A DNA stretch of 64,000 nt from Lachnospiraceae bacterium AC2012. GTDB lineage: Bacteria; Bacillota; Clostridia; Lachnospirales; Lachnospiraceae. A program made the position numbers and the translations under genes. A model generated the notes under the pieces. It had not been told where the DNA came from. It saw only the letters and a program-made list of their open reading frames with translations, and did no database searches. This document shows positions 9,281-18,497 of this stretch, piece by piece (within the stretch, counting starts at the first letter, position 1; the number at the start of each line of letters is the position of its first letter). The stretch lies in assembly GCA_000702525.1 (NCBI GenBank), contig JNIN01000002.1, positions 310,001 to 374,000 on the forward strand, given 5' to 3'.

Positions 9281-10510
9281 ATGCCACACAGAATACAACT
9301 ATTAGAGTCATTACAATCTACTATCAACATTCCATTTTGCATATACAATAGTCATACTGAAATCTCGTATTCGATTCCAGACATTCCTATGCCTAATTTA
9401 ATGAAATATACAGTCGAAAAGTTTAGTAAAGATGGACATGATGTAAACGCCCCACTAATCATTGTTGAAGAACCCTCCATTTTTATTGCCATATCCAAGT
9501 TATCCGACAATAGTTTTCTAATACTTGGTCCCGCTCTGCCTCAAGAGCATAGCGATGAATTTATAAATCATTTTTTCTTTGGAAAGCCATATAGCAAAGA
9601 CAAAGATGCAATTAAGCAAAACATAAAACAAAGCAAACTTATTTCTATTGAAGAATTAAAGAATGCTCTTTGCTTAGCATTTTTTATCAATACTGCCAAG
9701 GAACTTGACGAATCAATAATCCAAGTTGAAGAAATTATAGCTTCACAAGAGCCTTTAAATAATCTTCTATCACTTCTTGAAGTTAATAATATAGAAAACG
9801 TGAAAACCGATGATAATGATTACAACAATCCTGAGTCCATCAATAACGACTTATACTCCTATTTCGCTATGGACGGAATTCCAGTCATGGAAGACCTGTT
9901 TAAAAAGTTTTCAGAACCAAATCAATATTCATTTACAAAAATGTCGTTGAACCACGATCGCCAAACAAAATATGTATTTATGGTAGTCGCCAACATGATT
10001 TGTCAGGAAGCAATACGCCATGGTGCTGGAGAAGATGCTGTAAATGTAATTTCTGAAATCATATGCCAAAGAGTTGACTTAGCTCCGGATTATTTCGATG
10101 TAAGACCTTATTATGTAGAACTTATAGCTGCAATCTCAGAAGTTGTAAATAAGCAAGCTACCGCAGAAAAAGGTTACTCCCCTATGATTTCAAATTGTGT
10201 ATCCTACATCAATTCACATGTACAAAAAAAGCTAACCTTATCTATACTTGCTGGAATTTGTAATGTTTCTGAACGTTGGCTTTCGAAATGCTTTCGAAAA
10301 GAGGTCGGTGTATCTATTCCTGATTACATCAATAATATAAAACTACAGAGAAGTGCCCAATTACTGCTTTATTCAAATGCAACAATAGAAGAAATATCGG
10401 ATTTTTTTAGCTTCGCGAATCAAAGCTATTACACGAAATTATTTAAAGAAAAATATTCCTGCACCCCATTGGAGTACAGAAATAATAAAAATATAGATAA
10501 TAAGGCCTAA
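9281..10510 (+). CDS. AraC-family transcriptional regulator (long sensor domain)
   Basis: A 409-residue regulator. The first about 300 residues are a mixed alpha/beta sensor domain that I do not assign. The C-terminal 100 residues are an AraC-type DNA-binding domain with two helix-turn-helix units (LSILAGICNVSERWLSKCFRK and IEEISDFFSFANQSYYTKLFK) and the closing CTPLEYR. It is divergent from the GH1-symporter-isomerase-GH78 operon, so it is the obvious candidate activator for it. It ends 33 bp before a strong bidirectional terminator. Effector unknown; a rhamnosyl-glucoside or its aglycone is possible from context. Confidence 0.87.
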   Translation: MPHRIQLLESLQSTINIPFCIYNSHTEISYSIPDIPMPNLMKYTVEKFSKDGHDVNAPLIIVEEPSIFIAISKLSDNSFLILGPALPQEHSDEFINHFFFGKPYSKDKDAIKQNIKQSKLISIEELKNALCLAFFINTAKELDESIIQVEEIIASQEPLNNLLSLLEVNNIENVKTDDNDYNNPESINNDLYSYFAMDGIPVMEDLFKKFSEPNQYSFTKMSLNHDRQTKYVFMVVANMICQEAIRHGAGEDAVNVISEIICQRVDLAPDYFDVRPYYVELIAAISEVVNKQATAEKGYSPMISNCVSYINSHVQKKLTLSILAGICNVSERWLSKCFRKEVGVSIPDYINNIKLQRSAQLLLYSNATIEEISDFFSFANQSYYTKLFKEKYSCTPLEYRNNKNIDNKA

Positions 10511-10543
10511 TGATACTATATTTTAGATCTCAATAAAACCTGC

Positions 10544-10582
10544 AAAAAGCCCCCTGCCAGCTCATCCTGGCAGGGGGCTTTT
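10544..10582. terminator. bidirectional intrinsic terminator
   Basis: A perfect GC-rich stem CCCCCTGCCAG / CTGGCAGGGGG with a 6-nt loop, preceded by AAAAAG and followed by CTTTT, so it can stop transcription in either direction. It closes the AraC regulator gene ending at 10510. Confidence 0.9.
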
Positions 10583-10626
10583 CCGTTTGTCTGGAATAAT
10601 TCTTTATCGAATGGAGAAATACGCTT

Positions 10627-10872
10627 TTACGGGGATGCGTTCCAAACTAACTTTTCCCAATACATTTTCAAATCGTAATCAAACCATTCTGCATGACGAT
10701 GGCGCTCGAAATCACGTCCACTTGGAGAGAGAACAACATTTGATAACGCTCGTCCTACATTCGCCTGATTATCCATCGAAAAGGCAAGTAGCAAAGTAAA
10801 GATACAAATGATGGTATCTGTATATGAATTTTCTGTCATTTGATATCTTTGCTCTGATATAATAATATCCAT
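10627..10872 (-). pseudogene. possible gene remnant (unrecognised)
   Basis: The 440-bp gap between two AraC genes holds an 81-codon minus-strand frame whose C-terminal part (about residues 30-81, SMDNQANVG...WNASP) has a protein-like composition, but no upstream RBS, no promoter and no recognised family. It could be the tail of a lost gene. The plus strand of the same stretch carries a 70-codon frame with no better support. I see nothing else here besides the dyad near 10890. Low confidence; it may be simply non-coding. Confidence 0.2.
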
Positions 10873-10885
10873 ATAAAGGGCAATT

Positions 10886-10901
10886 CGCTATACAAATAGC
10901 G
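10886..10901. promoter_or_regulatory. short perfect palindrome upstream of AraC gene
   Basis: CGCTAT-ACAA-ATAGCG lies about 50 bp before the start at 10951, with an AT-rich tract TATATAAAA just downstream. It may be an operator or a small mRNA hairpin for autoregulation of this regulator. No T-run follows it, so it is not a terminator. Confidence 0.3.
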
Positions 10902-10950
10902 ACTGTATCTATATAAAAATTCTGCCATTTTTACACAGGAGTGTATTATT

Positions 10951-11853
10951 ATGAATACAAAGAACATCAAAATCGATCTTGCAAATGCCACCGGAGAAGA
11001 GATGCATCCCATGATTTCCGAAGCTTTCCCGTATCGTTTCCGCCGTATGCATTTCAATCCCATCAATGGTTTTTCTGTCGAATGGCATTGGCATCGGGAG
11101 GTTGAACTTTTCTATATCACCGAAGGCATTTTGGAATATCAAACCCCAGAGGGCGTATATCAATTTCCGGCCGGTACCGGCGGACTCGTCAATGCCGGTA
11201 TTTTGCACCGCACAAAGTCAGGAAATGCACCGGATCAGACACTGCAGAATATACATATTTTCCAGACAGATTTTCTCTGCAATGACAAAAATTCCCTGTT
11301 TTATCAAAAATACATCGACCCCGTGCTGACTTCCGGCATCGATATCTATCATTTCCAGGGCGGAACCAGAAACACGAAGAAAATTCTCGACCGACTACAG
11401 AGGTCCTTTCATCTGAATGAAGATGATTTCCTCTATGAAATGAAACTACGCCAGAACCTTGAGGAAATCTTTGCGCTCTGCACCTCTACAGAATTTCAGC
11501 CACGAGATGCCACTCCCGGCATGACAAAGATGGATGCCAACCTAAAAACGATGATGTTCTACGTACAGGAAAATTACAGCGAAAAAATCGCCGTCTCTGA
11601 TATTGCCAATGCAGCGGCTCTCAGCGAGCGTGAGTGCTACCGCTTGTTCCAAAGATTCGTAAAAACAAGCCCCGCAAACTATCTAAAACAGGTACGACTG
11701 GAACATGCGAAAAACATGCTAGCTCACACCGACCTCTCCTTCACCGACATCGCCATGCAATGCAATCTCGGCGAAAGCTCCTACTTCGGATTACAGATCA
11801 AGAAGGAGACCGGCATGACACCAACGGAATACCGGAAACGTCACCGCTCTTAA
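10951..11853 (+). CDS. AraC-family regulator with cupin sensor
   Basis: A 300-residue regulator with an N-terminal cupin domain (WHWHREVELFYI at about 45-57, then PAGTGGLVNAGILHR) and a C-terminal AraC DNA-binding domain (ISDIANAAALSERECYRLFQ and FTDIAMQCNLGESSYFG, ending MTPTEYRKRH). Starts at ATG after AGGAG. It is monocistronic as far as seen, with no adjacent metabolic gene on its own promoter; the next gene, ddh, has its own RBS 119 bp on. Targets therefore cannot be read from context. Its base composition is GC-richer than the preceding sugar genes. Confidence 0.87.
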   Translation: MNTKNIKIDLANATGEEMHPMISEAFPYRFRRMHFNPINGFSVEWHWHREVELFYITEGILEYQTPEGVYQFPAGTGGLVNAGILHRTKSGNAPDQTLQNIHIFQTDFLCNDKNSLFYQKYIDPVLTSGIDIYHFQGGTRNTKKILDRLQRSFHLNEDDFLYEMKLRQNLEEIFALCTSTEFQPRDATPGMTKMDANLKTMMFYVQENYSEKIAVSDIANAAALSERECYRLFQRFVKTSPANYLKQVRLEHAKNMLAHTDLSFTDIAMQCNLGESSYFGLQIKKETGMTPTEYRKRHRS

Positions 11854-11972
11854 ATATGTAACGCGCGGATACATTTCCAAATATCGCTCTGTTAGTCTCA
11901 GCAAATATATGCTATATTAGTTAAGACGTTGCGGAATGACCGCAAAAAACTATGAAAACTTAGGAGGTAATT

Positions 11973-12956
11973 ATGATCAGAATTGGTATCATGGGTTACG
12001 GTAACCTCGGAAAAGGTGTTGAAATCGCTGTAAATCAGGCTCCAGATATGGAAGTCGTTGCAGTTTTTACAAGAAGAGATCCTTCTTCAGTTAAAATTCT
12101 TACAGAAGGCGTTCCTGTTGTGAATGTCGCTGATGTAGCAGATTGGAAAGACAAAATCGATGTCATGATTCTCTGCGGTGGTAGTGCTACAGACCTTCCA
12201 GTGCAGACTCCAGAATTTGCTAAGATGTTCAATGTGGTAGATTCCTTCGATAATCACGCACATATTCCAGAGCATTTTGCCAATGTAGACGCAGCTTGTA
12301 AGGAAGCTGGAAACATCGGCGTCATCTCTTGTGGATGGGACCCAGGTATGTTCTCCCTTATGAGAGTATATTCTAACTCCATCCTTCCAGACGGCAAGGA
12401 CTATACATTCTGGGGCAAGGGTGTATCACAGGGTCATTCTGATGCGATTCGTCGTATCGATGGCGTTAAGAATGCAAAGCAGTACACATGCCCTGTAGAG
12501 AGCTCTTTAGACGCTGTTCGTAGCGGAAGCAATCCTGAGCTTACCACTCGTCAGATGCACACTCGTGAGTGCTTCGTAGTACTGGAAGAAGGTGCCGATG
12601 CTGCTCGTGTAGAAAAAGAAATCAAGGAAATGCCAAACTACTTCGAACCATACGATACAACCGTTCACTTCATTTCTGAAGAAGAATTCGCACAGAATCA
12701 CAGCGGACTCGCTCATGGTGGTTTCGTATTCCGTACAGGCAAGACTGGTGTAAACAAAGAACACAATCACGTCATTGAATACAGCCTAAAGTTGGATTCT
12801 AACCCTGAATTCACAACAAGTGTTCTCATCTGTGTTGCTCGTGCAGCACATCGTATGCATGCCGAAGGCATGAAGGGTTGCAAGACAATTCTTGATATCC
12901 CACCAGCATACTTCTCTACTATGTCTGGCGAAGAACTCAGAGCACACTTACTGTAA
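11973..12956 (+). CDS. ddh: meso-diaminopimelate dehydrogenase
   Basis: A 327-residue NADPH-dependent enzyme (EC 1.4.1.16) that reductively aminates L-tetrahydrodipicolinate directly to meso-diaminopimelate for lysine and peptidoglycan, bypassing the succinylase/acetylase routes. It opens with the Rossmann motif GIMGYGNLGKG (residues 5-15). The substrate region has CGGSATDLP, VDSFDNHA, SCGWDPGMFS and GVSQGHSDAIRRIDGV, all characteristic of Ddh. AGGAGG lies 6 nt before the ATG. Length matches the family (about 326). Monocistronic, followed at once by a terminator; codon use is that of a well-expressed housekeeping gene. Confidence 0.97.
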   Translation: MIRIGIMGYGNLGKGVEIAVNQAPDMEVVAVFTRRDPSSVKILTEGVPVVNVADVADWKDKIDVMILCGGSATDLPVQTPEFAKMFNVVDSFDNHAHIPEHFANVDAACKEAGNIGVISCGWDPGMFSLMRVYSNSILPDGKDYTFWGKGVSQGHSDAIRRIDGVKNAKQYTCPVESSLDAVRSGSNPELTTRQMHTRECFVVLEEGADAARVEKEIKEMPNYFEPYDTTVHFISEEEFAQNHSGLAHGGFVFRTGKTGVNKEHNHVIEYSLKLDSNPEFTTSVLICVARAAHRMHAEGMKGCKTILDIPPAYFSTMSGEELRAHLL

Positions 12957-12973
12957 TCGCAATATGACTGCAT

Positions 12974-13023
12974 AAAAAAGTCGTAGATCACAAGCCAAAA
13001 TGGATGTGACCTACGACTTTTCT
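12974..13023. terminator. terminator between ddh and the convergent small genes
   Basis: AGTCGTAGaTCACA pairs with TGTGAcCTACGACT across a 12-nt loop, flanked by AAAAAA on the left and TTTTC on the right, so it serves ddh on the plus strand and the small acidic-protein operon on the minus strand. Confidence 0.88.
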
Positions 13024-13038
13024 TTTTCTTTTCAAACG

Positions 13039-13299
13039 CTAGTCTTCCTTATGCTCTGACATAAAAGCACTCATAACATTCACGGAAGCAGCCATCTTCT
13101 TAAGTTCCATGCGATTCGCGCGCATATAATCCTCAAGCTTTTCGACTTCCTCGGCACTAAAGCCCTTGTTCTTCGTGATAATACACTCTGGAATCTCGCC
13201 CTCGGCAGTACGTAAATCATCAGAAAATGATACGTATGCCAATTGTTTCCCATTCTTCATCACCACCGGAGAAACGGTCATCTTTAACTCATCACTCAT
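13039..13299 (-). CDS. small conserved-looking hypothetical protein (86 aa)
   Basis: An 86-residue, soluble, mildly acidic protein of unknown function. The middle reads as beta strands around VSFSDDLRTAEGEIPECII, followed by a helical C-terminal half (FSAEEVEKLEDYMRAN...). A GAGG site precedes the ATG. It lies 23 bp after the 140-residue acidic protein gene and shares its terminator, so the two form an operon. Possibly a partner of the acidic protein. I recognise no family. Confidence 0.65.
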   Translation of the reverse strand: MSDELKMTVSPVVMKNGKQLAYVSFSDDLRTAEGEIPECIITKNKGFSAEEVEKLEDYMRANRMELKKMAASVNVMSAFMSEHKED

Positions 13300-13322
13300 A
13301 ACGAAACCTCTATAACCCTTCC

Positions 13323-13724
13323 TTATACTCCAATCAAATCCTTTAAACAGATTTCATGCGTATCCTTGGTTGCTGGATTCTCGACAATCGCAATGTTATC
13401 CATGATTTTTCGTACCAAATACGTATCTCTCGCATATTTAGTGCGTACCTGACCGCCAACCGTTATTTCTATTTCCTGTGAGCCTTCTCCGAATACATCC
13501 TCTGTTTTGATTTCCTGCGATTCTTCTCCGAATGCATCCTCTTCCGACTCTTCTGAAGACTCTTCTGCCTGCTCCTCTAATTCCGCAGCCAGACGTTTTG
13601 CAGATTCTATCGCCTCAATAGCCGCATCAAAATCCGATTCCTGCGGCTTAACCTCTTTCATTTCGTCCGAGAAATGAAGCTCCTCTGTATCTTCATCAAA
13701 TACAAATGACAATTGATTATCCAT
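13323..13724 (-). CDS. acidic hypothetical protein with internal repeat
   Basis: A 133-residue acidic protein. Residues about 60-90 contain two copies of an E-D-(A/V)-F-G-E-x-S-Q-E-I unit, a short acidic tandem repeat, between an N-terminal segment LSFVFDEDTEELHF and a C-terminal basic/hydrophobic segment (VRTKYARDTYLVRKIM). The frame opens 7 codons earlier at 13745, but AGGGAG lies 6 nt before the ATG at 13724, which is preferred. First gene of a two-gene operon with the 86-residue protein. Function unknown. Confidence 0.65.
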   Translation of the reverse strand: MDNQLSFVFDEDTEELHFSDEMKEVKPQESDFDAAIEAIESAKRLAAELEEQAEESSEESEEDAFGEESQEIKTEDVFGEGSQEIEITVGGQVRTKYARDTYLVRKIMDNIAIVENPATKDTHEICLKDLIGV

Positions 13725-13842
13725 AGCCATCTCCCTTTTTCTCATTTGTTTTGCAGTCTTACGATGTTATTTCTATCATATTCACTTTTATTTTCCCATA
13801 TTATGGATGTTTTATCAAATCCGATTCAGATACATTTCCATA

Positions 13843-13881
13843 AAAAACAGGGCTCCGGTACATGTACCGAAACCCTGTTTT
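13843..13881. terminator. terminator of the chemoreceptor gene
   Basis: ACAGGGcTcCGGTAC pairs with GTACCGaAaCCCTGT, with A-run and T-run flanks (AAAAAAC on the left, GTTTTAA on the right). It lies directly after the chemoreceptor stop at 13889 on the minus strand. Confidence 0.85.
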
Positions 13882-13888
13882 AACTTTC

Positions 13889-15610
13889 CTACATAGTAAA
13901 GGAATCTTTGATGTCCTTTAATTCTATAGAATTCTCCTGCGTCTCGTTCACCACCTGAACAACGCCATCTGAGAGGTTCGCAACATCCGTTGCCTTCTCT
14001 GCAACCGTAGTTACCGCATTCGCAGCTTCACCGACGGTCTGAGAAATCTGATCAACAGAATCGGAAATCTCACGTGTCGAATCCTGAAGTGCACTAATCT
14101 TGCCATAAATCTCACTCATCGCATCTGAGAATCCACTCGCATCTGTCTGATAATTATCCGCCAAATCGAGGAATGTGTCATAATCACTCTTAACATCTGT
14201 CGCAAGATAATCCAGAGTTCTCTGTAAACAATCACTCATCGCCTTAACAGATGCCTGTACTTCATCAACGATTTCCATAATATCCGCTACCGTATCACTT
14301 GACTGATTTGCAAGCGAACCGATTTCGGAAGCAACAACGGCAAAACCACGACCGGCTTCACCAGCTCTGGCAGCCTCAATAGAAGCATTCAGAGAGAGCA
14401 GATTGGTCTGACTTGCAATATCCTGAATAGCAGATGCAAGCTGGTTAACCTTCTCTACTGCCTTTGCCTTCTCAAGAGCATCCTGGCCTTGATCATTGAT
14501 TTCGTAGTAGATCTTCTCCGTCTTATTTCTAGCATCGATGGTACGCTGACGAACTTCGGTAGCACGCTTACTCGTTTCCTTCGCATTATCTACACCAGTT
14601 CTTGCTTCTTCTGCAATCTCATCTGCATTTTCTTTGATAGCATTGGTATTTACCGCAATCAAATCGGTGGTAGCAGCTGTTTCCTGCATACTTGCAGCAA
14701 GTTCTTCAGAAGTTGCTGAGTTATCAGCATTTGCAGAATCAATCTGCACTGTAATATCCTTCAGCTTGGAAGCATGACCCTCTAATTCTACAGAAGTATC
14801 GGAAATACGACCTACCAAATCCCGCAAGTTGTCTTCCATATTAACAACAGCACGCGCCATTGTACCCGTCTCATCCTTATTTTCAACGACCTTATCTAAC
14901 AGATGGCTACCACTGAAATCCAACTTACCAGTCTGGTTAATAACCGTTGTAATCGTTGCAATTGGCTTCGTAATCGCGATAGCAGAGAAATAACCAATTA
15001 ACAAAATAACAACAGCTACAATGCCAGAAAGCAGGAATCCCGTTGTCTTAATCGCATTGATTTCTGCCATGATTTCCGGCTCATCTGCGACAACAACAGC
15101 AACCCAGCCCTCTTCGTCGAGAACCTGATATGCACCATACTTCACAACACCATTTTCATCTGTATAATGGAACACACCATTGGCTTCATAGCTACCACTT
15201 GGAATTTTCGATAAGATATCCTGAACATTTTCATTAAAGATCTCTGTTCCAACCTTATCTTCCTTCTTGTGATATAAGAAGATTCCATCAGAATCCACCA
15301 CATAGAGGTAACTAGACTCAATGCCATTCAATCCCCTACCTTCAAGAAGTGGTTTCAGCGCCTGATAATCAACATTCGCTTCTCCCACATCATCGATTTC
15401 CTTCTGTACTACTTCTGCACTCAAAGTAGCAAGATCCTGCATATTATTTTCAATCGTCTTCTGAATCTCATTCTTTGCTTTTGGAATAATAAATCCAACA
15501 TTTAATGCTGTGAAACCAAGAATACTAATAATTACAATCAAAAGTATCTTCGTCAGAATAGAGTTAAGATTCACGCCTCCACTCTTTTTCACAGTTTGTT
15601 TCTTTGCCAT
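13889..15610 (-). CDS. methyl-accepting chemotaxis protein with Cache sensor
   Basis: A 573-residue transmembrane chemoreceptor. Order: short basic N terminus, first membrane helix (about 17-40), extracellular single-Cache-type domain with [16 protein letters not shown] and [18 protein letters not shown], second membrane helix (about 192-214), HAMP region, then a long cytoplasmic coiled coil with the CheA/CheW-contacting hairpin [18 protein letters not shown]...[15 protein letters not shown] near residues 405-440. It signals a small extracellular ligand to the flagellar chemotaxis system; the ligand is unknown. GGAGG precedes ATG. No che or fla genes are nearby, so it is an orphan receptor, common in motile clostridia. 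Confidence 0.95.
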   Translation of the reverse strand: MAKKQTVKKSGGVNLNSILTKILLIVIISILGFTALNVGFIIPKAKNEIQKTIENNMQDLATLSAEVVQKEIDDVGEANVDYQALKPLLEGRGLNGIESSYLYVVDSDGIFLYHKKEDKVGTEIFNENVQDILSKIPSGSYEANGVFHYTDENGVVKYGAYQVLDEEGWVAVVVADEPEIMAEINAIKTTGFLLSGIVAVVILLIGYFSAIAITKPIATITTVINQTGKLDFSGSHLLDKVVENKDETGTMARAVVNMEDNLRDLVGRISDTSVELEGHASKLKDITVQIDSANADNSATSEELAASMQETAATTDLIAVNTNAIKENADEIAEEARTGVDNAKETSKRATEVRQRTIDARNKTEKIYYEINDQGQDALEKAKAVEKVNQLASAIQDIASQTNLLSLNASIEAARAGEAGRGFAVVASEIGSLANQSSDTVADIMEIVDEVQASVKAMSDCLQRTLDYLATDVKSDYDTFLDLADNYQTDASGFSDAMSEIYGKISALQDSTREISDSVDQISQTVGEAANAVTTVAEKATDVANLSDGVVQVVNETQENSIELKDIKDSFTM

Positions 15611-15645
15611 AACAAATCCTCCCGCTTTTATGCCTAAAAAGTCTA

Positions 15646-15675
15646 AAAAGAGCCAATATCCCTCAAGATATCGGC
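15646..15675 (-). terminator. terminator of the GntR/ABC-2 operon
   Basis: On the minus strand GCCGATATC-TTGAGG-GATATTGGC is followed by TCTTTTTAG. It lies 60 bp past the last permease gene, ending at 15735. Confidence 0.82.
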
Positions 15676-15734
15676 CCCCATGATTTCATACTAGACTTTC
15701 TTGTTCACAATGTCAACACATTTCCGGTATATAA

Positions 15735-16430
15735 TTAACTCTTTCGAAGCCCGCAAATAGCCCACTTACTGACCGGAAGGCGGTAAAGCATTTTCGTTAA
15801 TAAATAATTAAGAAATGTACCGAAAAACACGCTTCCATATCCGATAAAAACTACTATTGGAAATGATACATCTGCAATCCGCGATGAAATATCTCCTGTC
15901 AAAAACGACATTCCATTCAGAACACGCATCAATATCTGAATATAGCACAACATAAAAACTATATACGAAACCCAAAACAGCTTATAACCCACACCACAGA
16001 ACGTCGCAACGAGTAAAATCATTATAGAAACCATCATCAGCTGATGATTGATATCTACTGCATATTCCGGATATAATCTGATTGCCATTGTACGACCTAT
16101 CACGACAACTGTATATATCAAAAATGTTATAATCCCAGAATATAAAACCGGATAGGTAAGCATCAGTTTACGTCTCTTCGATGAAGATGCACTATAAGAA
16201 AATATTCCATACCCATTAAAAACCTGAACCAGCATCATAGGTGAAATAACCATAAATAATGCACCTGGCGCAAACATGCCGCCACTAAGCATGTCTTCAG
16301 GAAATATAAAGCACTGTAGTATATCAAGAACTAAACCTACCACCGCAAAGATTGCAAATAATATCAGACCTCTCTTACCACGATATCCAAGCATCATAAG
16401 TCTCCATACCTTCTTCATATCATTCATCAT
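15735..16430 (-). CDS. ABC-2-like membrane protein, second permease subunit
   Basis: A 231-residue protein with about six hydrophobic helices and little else, beginning with a basic cytosolic segment (MKKVWRLMMLGYRGKRG). By position (GntR - ATPase - membrane protein - membrane protein) it is a permease subunit of an ABC transporter of the YtrBCD/ABC-2 type. It overlaps the upstream permease gene by 11 bp and carries its own GAGG site, so it is translationally coupled. No family motif is diagnostic; assignment rests on topology and context. Confidence 0.75.
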   Translation of the reverse strand: MMNDMKKVWRLMMLGYRGKRGLILFAIFAVVGLVLDILQCFIFPEDMLSGGMFAPGALFMVISPMMLVQVFNGYGIFSYSASSSKRRKLMLTYPVLYSGIITFLIYTVVVIGRTMAIRLYPEYAVDINHQLMMVSIMILLVATFCGVGYKLFWVSYIVFMLCYIQILMRVLNGMSFLTGDISSRIADVSFPIVVFIGYGSVFFGTFLNYLLTKMLYRLPVSKWAICGLRKS

Positions 16431-17082
16431 AATAACTGCCTCTCCCCTTTCTCGTCATCAGATATAAATATAAGTTTTGAAGAATAACAACCACCATTAT
16501 AATAAACGAATTAATCAAGCCATACCTCGGAGCATATGCAACATAAAGTGATACCATTAACGAGCTAATCTGCATCATAATAACCGCAATAATCAATGTT
16601 GCAGAAAGAGAACAGAACCATTTACTAATTAAAACACCAATAATTACAAATGCGTATTCTATAAAAGATGCCTCCATAAACACATCCCATACAAAACCGA
16701 ATTTATCACGTCCAAGAAAATATATCAGTGTATTTGACCCCAACAACATCAGGAATTTTCTTCCCAAGTCAACGCGAATTGCATCTTCAAACAACTTGAC
16801 GCCTCTCTTAGAAGACTGTAAATACAAGAATCCTCCTACACCCTTTCTATTTATATCTCTGATAAACATATCTTCGATAAAAACTTCAAATGGTACCAAA
16901 AATGTTGTCGGTACAAGAAATACCAACTCTGCTGCCGTCATAAACCATGTATCTGTACCCGGAACTATCACTACAATTCTATTTGCATATATACAATTTC
17001 CAATAACTACTAACAACGGGTAAAGCCCCCATACACACAAACGATAAGTCTTCGCGCAGAACACCTTATAATCTCTAAACAT
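16420..17082 (-). CDS. ABC-2-like membrane protein, first permease subunit
   Basis: A 220-residue polytopic membrane protein with about six helices, opening with YRLCVWGLYPLLVVIGN. It lies 11 bp after the ATPase gene and overlaps the next permease gene by 11 bp; AGGGGG precedes its ATG. Together with that gene it would form the membrane part of a transporter regulated by the upstream GntR protein. Such systems in Firmicutes respond to envelope-active antibiotics, but substrate and direction are not readable from this sequence. Confidence 0.75.
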   Translation of the reverse strand: MFRDYKVFCAKTYRLCVWGLYPLLVVIGNCIYANRIVVIVPGTDTWFMTAAELVFLVPTTFLVPFEVFIEDMFIRDINRKGVGGFLYLQSSKRGVKLFEDAIRVDLGRKFLMLLGSNTLIYFLGRDKFGFVWDVFMEASFIEYAFVIIGVLISKWFCSLSATLIIAVIMMQISSLMVSLYVAYAPRYGLINSFIIMVVVILQNLYLYLMTRKGRGSYYDE

Positions 17083-17093
17083 CCAAGCACCCC

Positions 17094-18038
17094 CTAGAAT
17101 TTCAGTCCAGTATACTGCTTCATAAGAGATACCGCTATTTCAGAAAGAGTTGGAATCTGAATCACTGCATCGATTGATTCTGCCACATCAATATTTTCAC
17201 GCTTCATCAGTCCTTCAATTCCATAATTGCTCTCATGCGCTCCAAGCATATACGGTTTCACAGCATTTCTATCTTCTGCATCTGCACGTACCATGATATA
17301 TTTCTCTTTTAAATCTTCGACAAAACCCTCTTCGATAATTGTTCCGTCTTCCATGATGATGGCATAGTCCGTAACATTTTCCATGTCTGAAATATTATGT
17401 GTCGAGAAGAAGACCGTTCGTCTCCCCTGTCCTGCTTCCAAATAATCTCTAATAATATCACATAGTGTATCACGCATCAGAGGATCCAGTGGCGATGCAG
17501 GTTCATCCATCAAAAGTAAATCCGTATCTCTGGCCAATACACATGCAATCTCCAATTTCATACGATTTCCATCAGACAAATCTGCTATTTTCTTGCCATT
17601 CTTAACCTTTGAATCTGTAGGAATATTGAGTTTTTCCACGATTTCTTCAAATCTCTCACGACTAAAATTATCAAATAAAAGTTCCGATGCCTCCATAACC
17701 TGAGCGATTGTCCAATTTGACAGAAAATAATCATTCGGAGCAGTATAACCAATACGATCTCTGAGTTTATCCTCTGTATTTGTGTATATATTTTTATCCT
17801 TCAGATTCTTCTCTGCTCCACGCCCCTGCACTTCAGCTTCTTCAAAGAATCTAACGGAACCATAGTAATCCATACGGACACCGGATAAGATATTCATAAG
17901 TGTTGTCTTACCTGCTCCATTCTCTCCTATTAATGCTGTAGCATACCCCTGTGGAATCTTGAGATCTGGCACATCCAATCTGAATTTACCATATTTCTTC
18001 TGTATATTTAAGCCATAAACTGCCTGTTTCATCTCCAT
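17094..18038 (-). CDS. ABC transporter ATP-binding protein (YtrB-like)
   Basis: An about 314-residue nucleotide-binding subunit with Walker A GENGAGKTT (about residues 39-47), a degenerate signature LSDGNRMKLE in place of LSGGQ, Walker B LLLMDEPASPLDP and a switch His in FFSTHNISD. The C-terminal 90 residues are a typical accessory tail of ABC-2 ATPases. The frame opens with a GTG at 18044 overlapping the GntR stop, but GGGAG lies 8 nt before the ATG at 18038, the preferred start. It powers the two membrane proteins that follow. The D in the signature motif is typical of this small subgroup. Confidence 0.9.
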   Translation of the reverse strand: MEMKQAVYGLNIQKKYGKFRLDVPDLKIPQGYATALIGENGAGKTTLMNILSGVRMDYYGSVRFFEEAEVQGRGAEKNLKDKNIYTNTEDKLRDRIGYTAPNDYFLSNWTIAQVMEASELLFDNFSRERFEEIVEKLNIPTDSKVKNGKKIADLSDGNRMKLEIACVLARDTDLLLMDEPASPLDPLMRDTLCDIIRDYLEAGQGRRTVFFSTHNISDMENVTDYAIIMEDGTIIEEGFVEDLKEKYIMVRADAEDRNAVKPYMLGAHESNYGIEGLMKRENIDVAESIDAVIQIPTLSEIAVSLMKQYTGLKF

Positions 18039-18040
18039 AA

Positions 18041-18427
18041 TCACTGCTCCCTTCCCTCGTCTTCCAAATCAAGTAATGTTGTAAGTGTTTCTATCAAATC
18101 CTGCTTCGTCATACCAGCTACATTTGCCGCATGAATCGCCTCCGAAAGCGCATCTTCTACTTTTCTCTGATGTTGCTCTCGCATCATCTCAGTATCTGTG
18201 GCATTAATATAGAAACCTTTGCCCGGAACCGATGAAACCAGTCCCTCCGCTTCCAATACCTCATAAGCTTTCTTTGTTGTAATTACACTGATTTTCAAGT
18301 CCTTCGCAAGTGAACGAATCGATGGCAAATAGGTACCCGGTTGTAATTTGCCATTCATAATCTGATCCTGAAATTCAGATGCAATCTGCTGATATATGGG
18401 AACACCATTATTCTGTATGATTTTCAT
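18041..18427 (-). CDS. GntR-family regulator (YtrA subfamily)
   Basis: A 128-residue repressor-type protein with the N-terminal winged helix of the GntR family (GVPIYQQIASEFQDQIMNGKLQPG...LPSIRSLAKDLKIS...AYEVLEAEGLV) and only a short about 50-residue helical C-terminal dimerisation tail, which defines the YtrA group. It is the first gene of an operon with an ABC ATPase and two membrane subunits, and palindromes sit on its own promoter. Autoregulation is therefore likely, with release by an envelope-targeting drug or similar signal (family knowledge). AGGAGA precedes ATG. Confidence 0.9.
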   Translation of the reverse strand: MKIIQNNGVPIYQQIASEFQDQIMNGKLQPGTYLPSIRSLAKDLKISVITTKKAYEVLEAEGLVSSVPGKGFYINATDTEMMREQHQRKVEDALSEAIHAANVAGMTKQDLIETLTTLLDLEDEGREQ

Positions 18428-18459
18428 AGAATCTCTCCTTTTTGTTGTGCTCCAATTTC

Positions 18460-18490
18460 TAGACAGTTACTGTGCACGCTCAACTGTCTA
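18460..18490. promoter_or_regulatory. GntR operator candidate 1 (downstream palindrome)
   Basis: TAGACAGTT (18460-18468) and AACTGTCTA (18482-18490) are perfect 9-nt inverted arms 13 nt apart, located between the -10 box and the GntR start, i.e. over the transcription start region. Confidence 0.65.
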
Positions 18491-18497
18491 TATGTTA

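Noticed and set aside
10587-10799. 70-codon plus-strand frame after the AraC gene
   Set aside because: Begins inside the region after a terminator, without a promoter or RBS and with no protein-like features.
13725-13745. Longer N terminus for the acidic protein gene
   Set aside because: The Shine-Dalgarno sequence AGGGAG lies within this extension, directly before the ATG at 13724.
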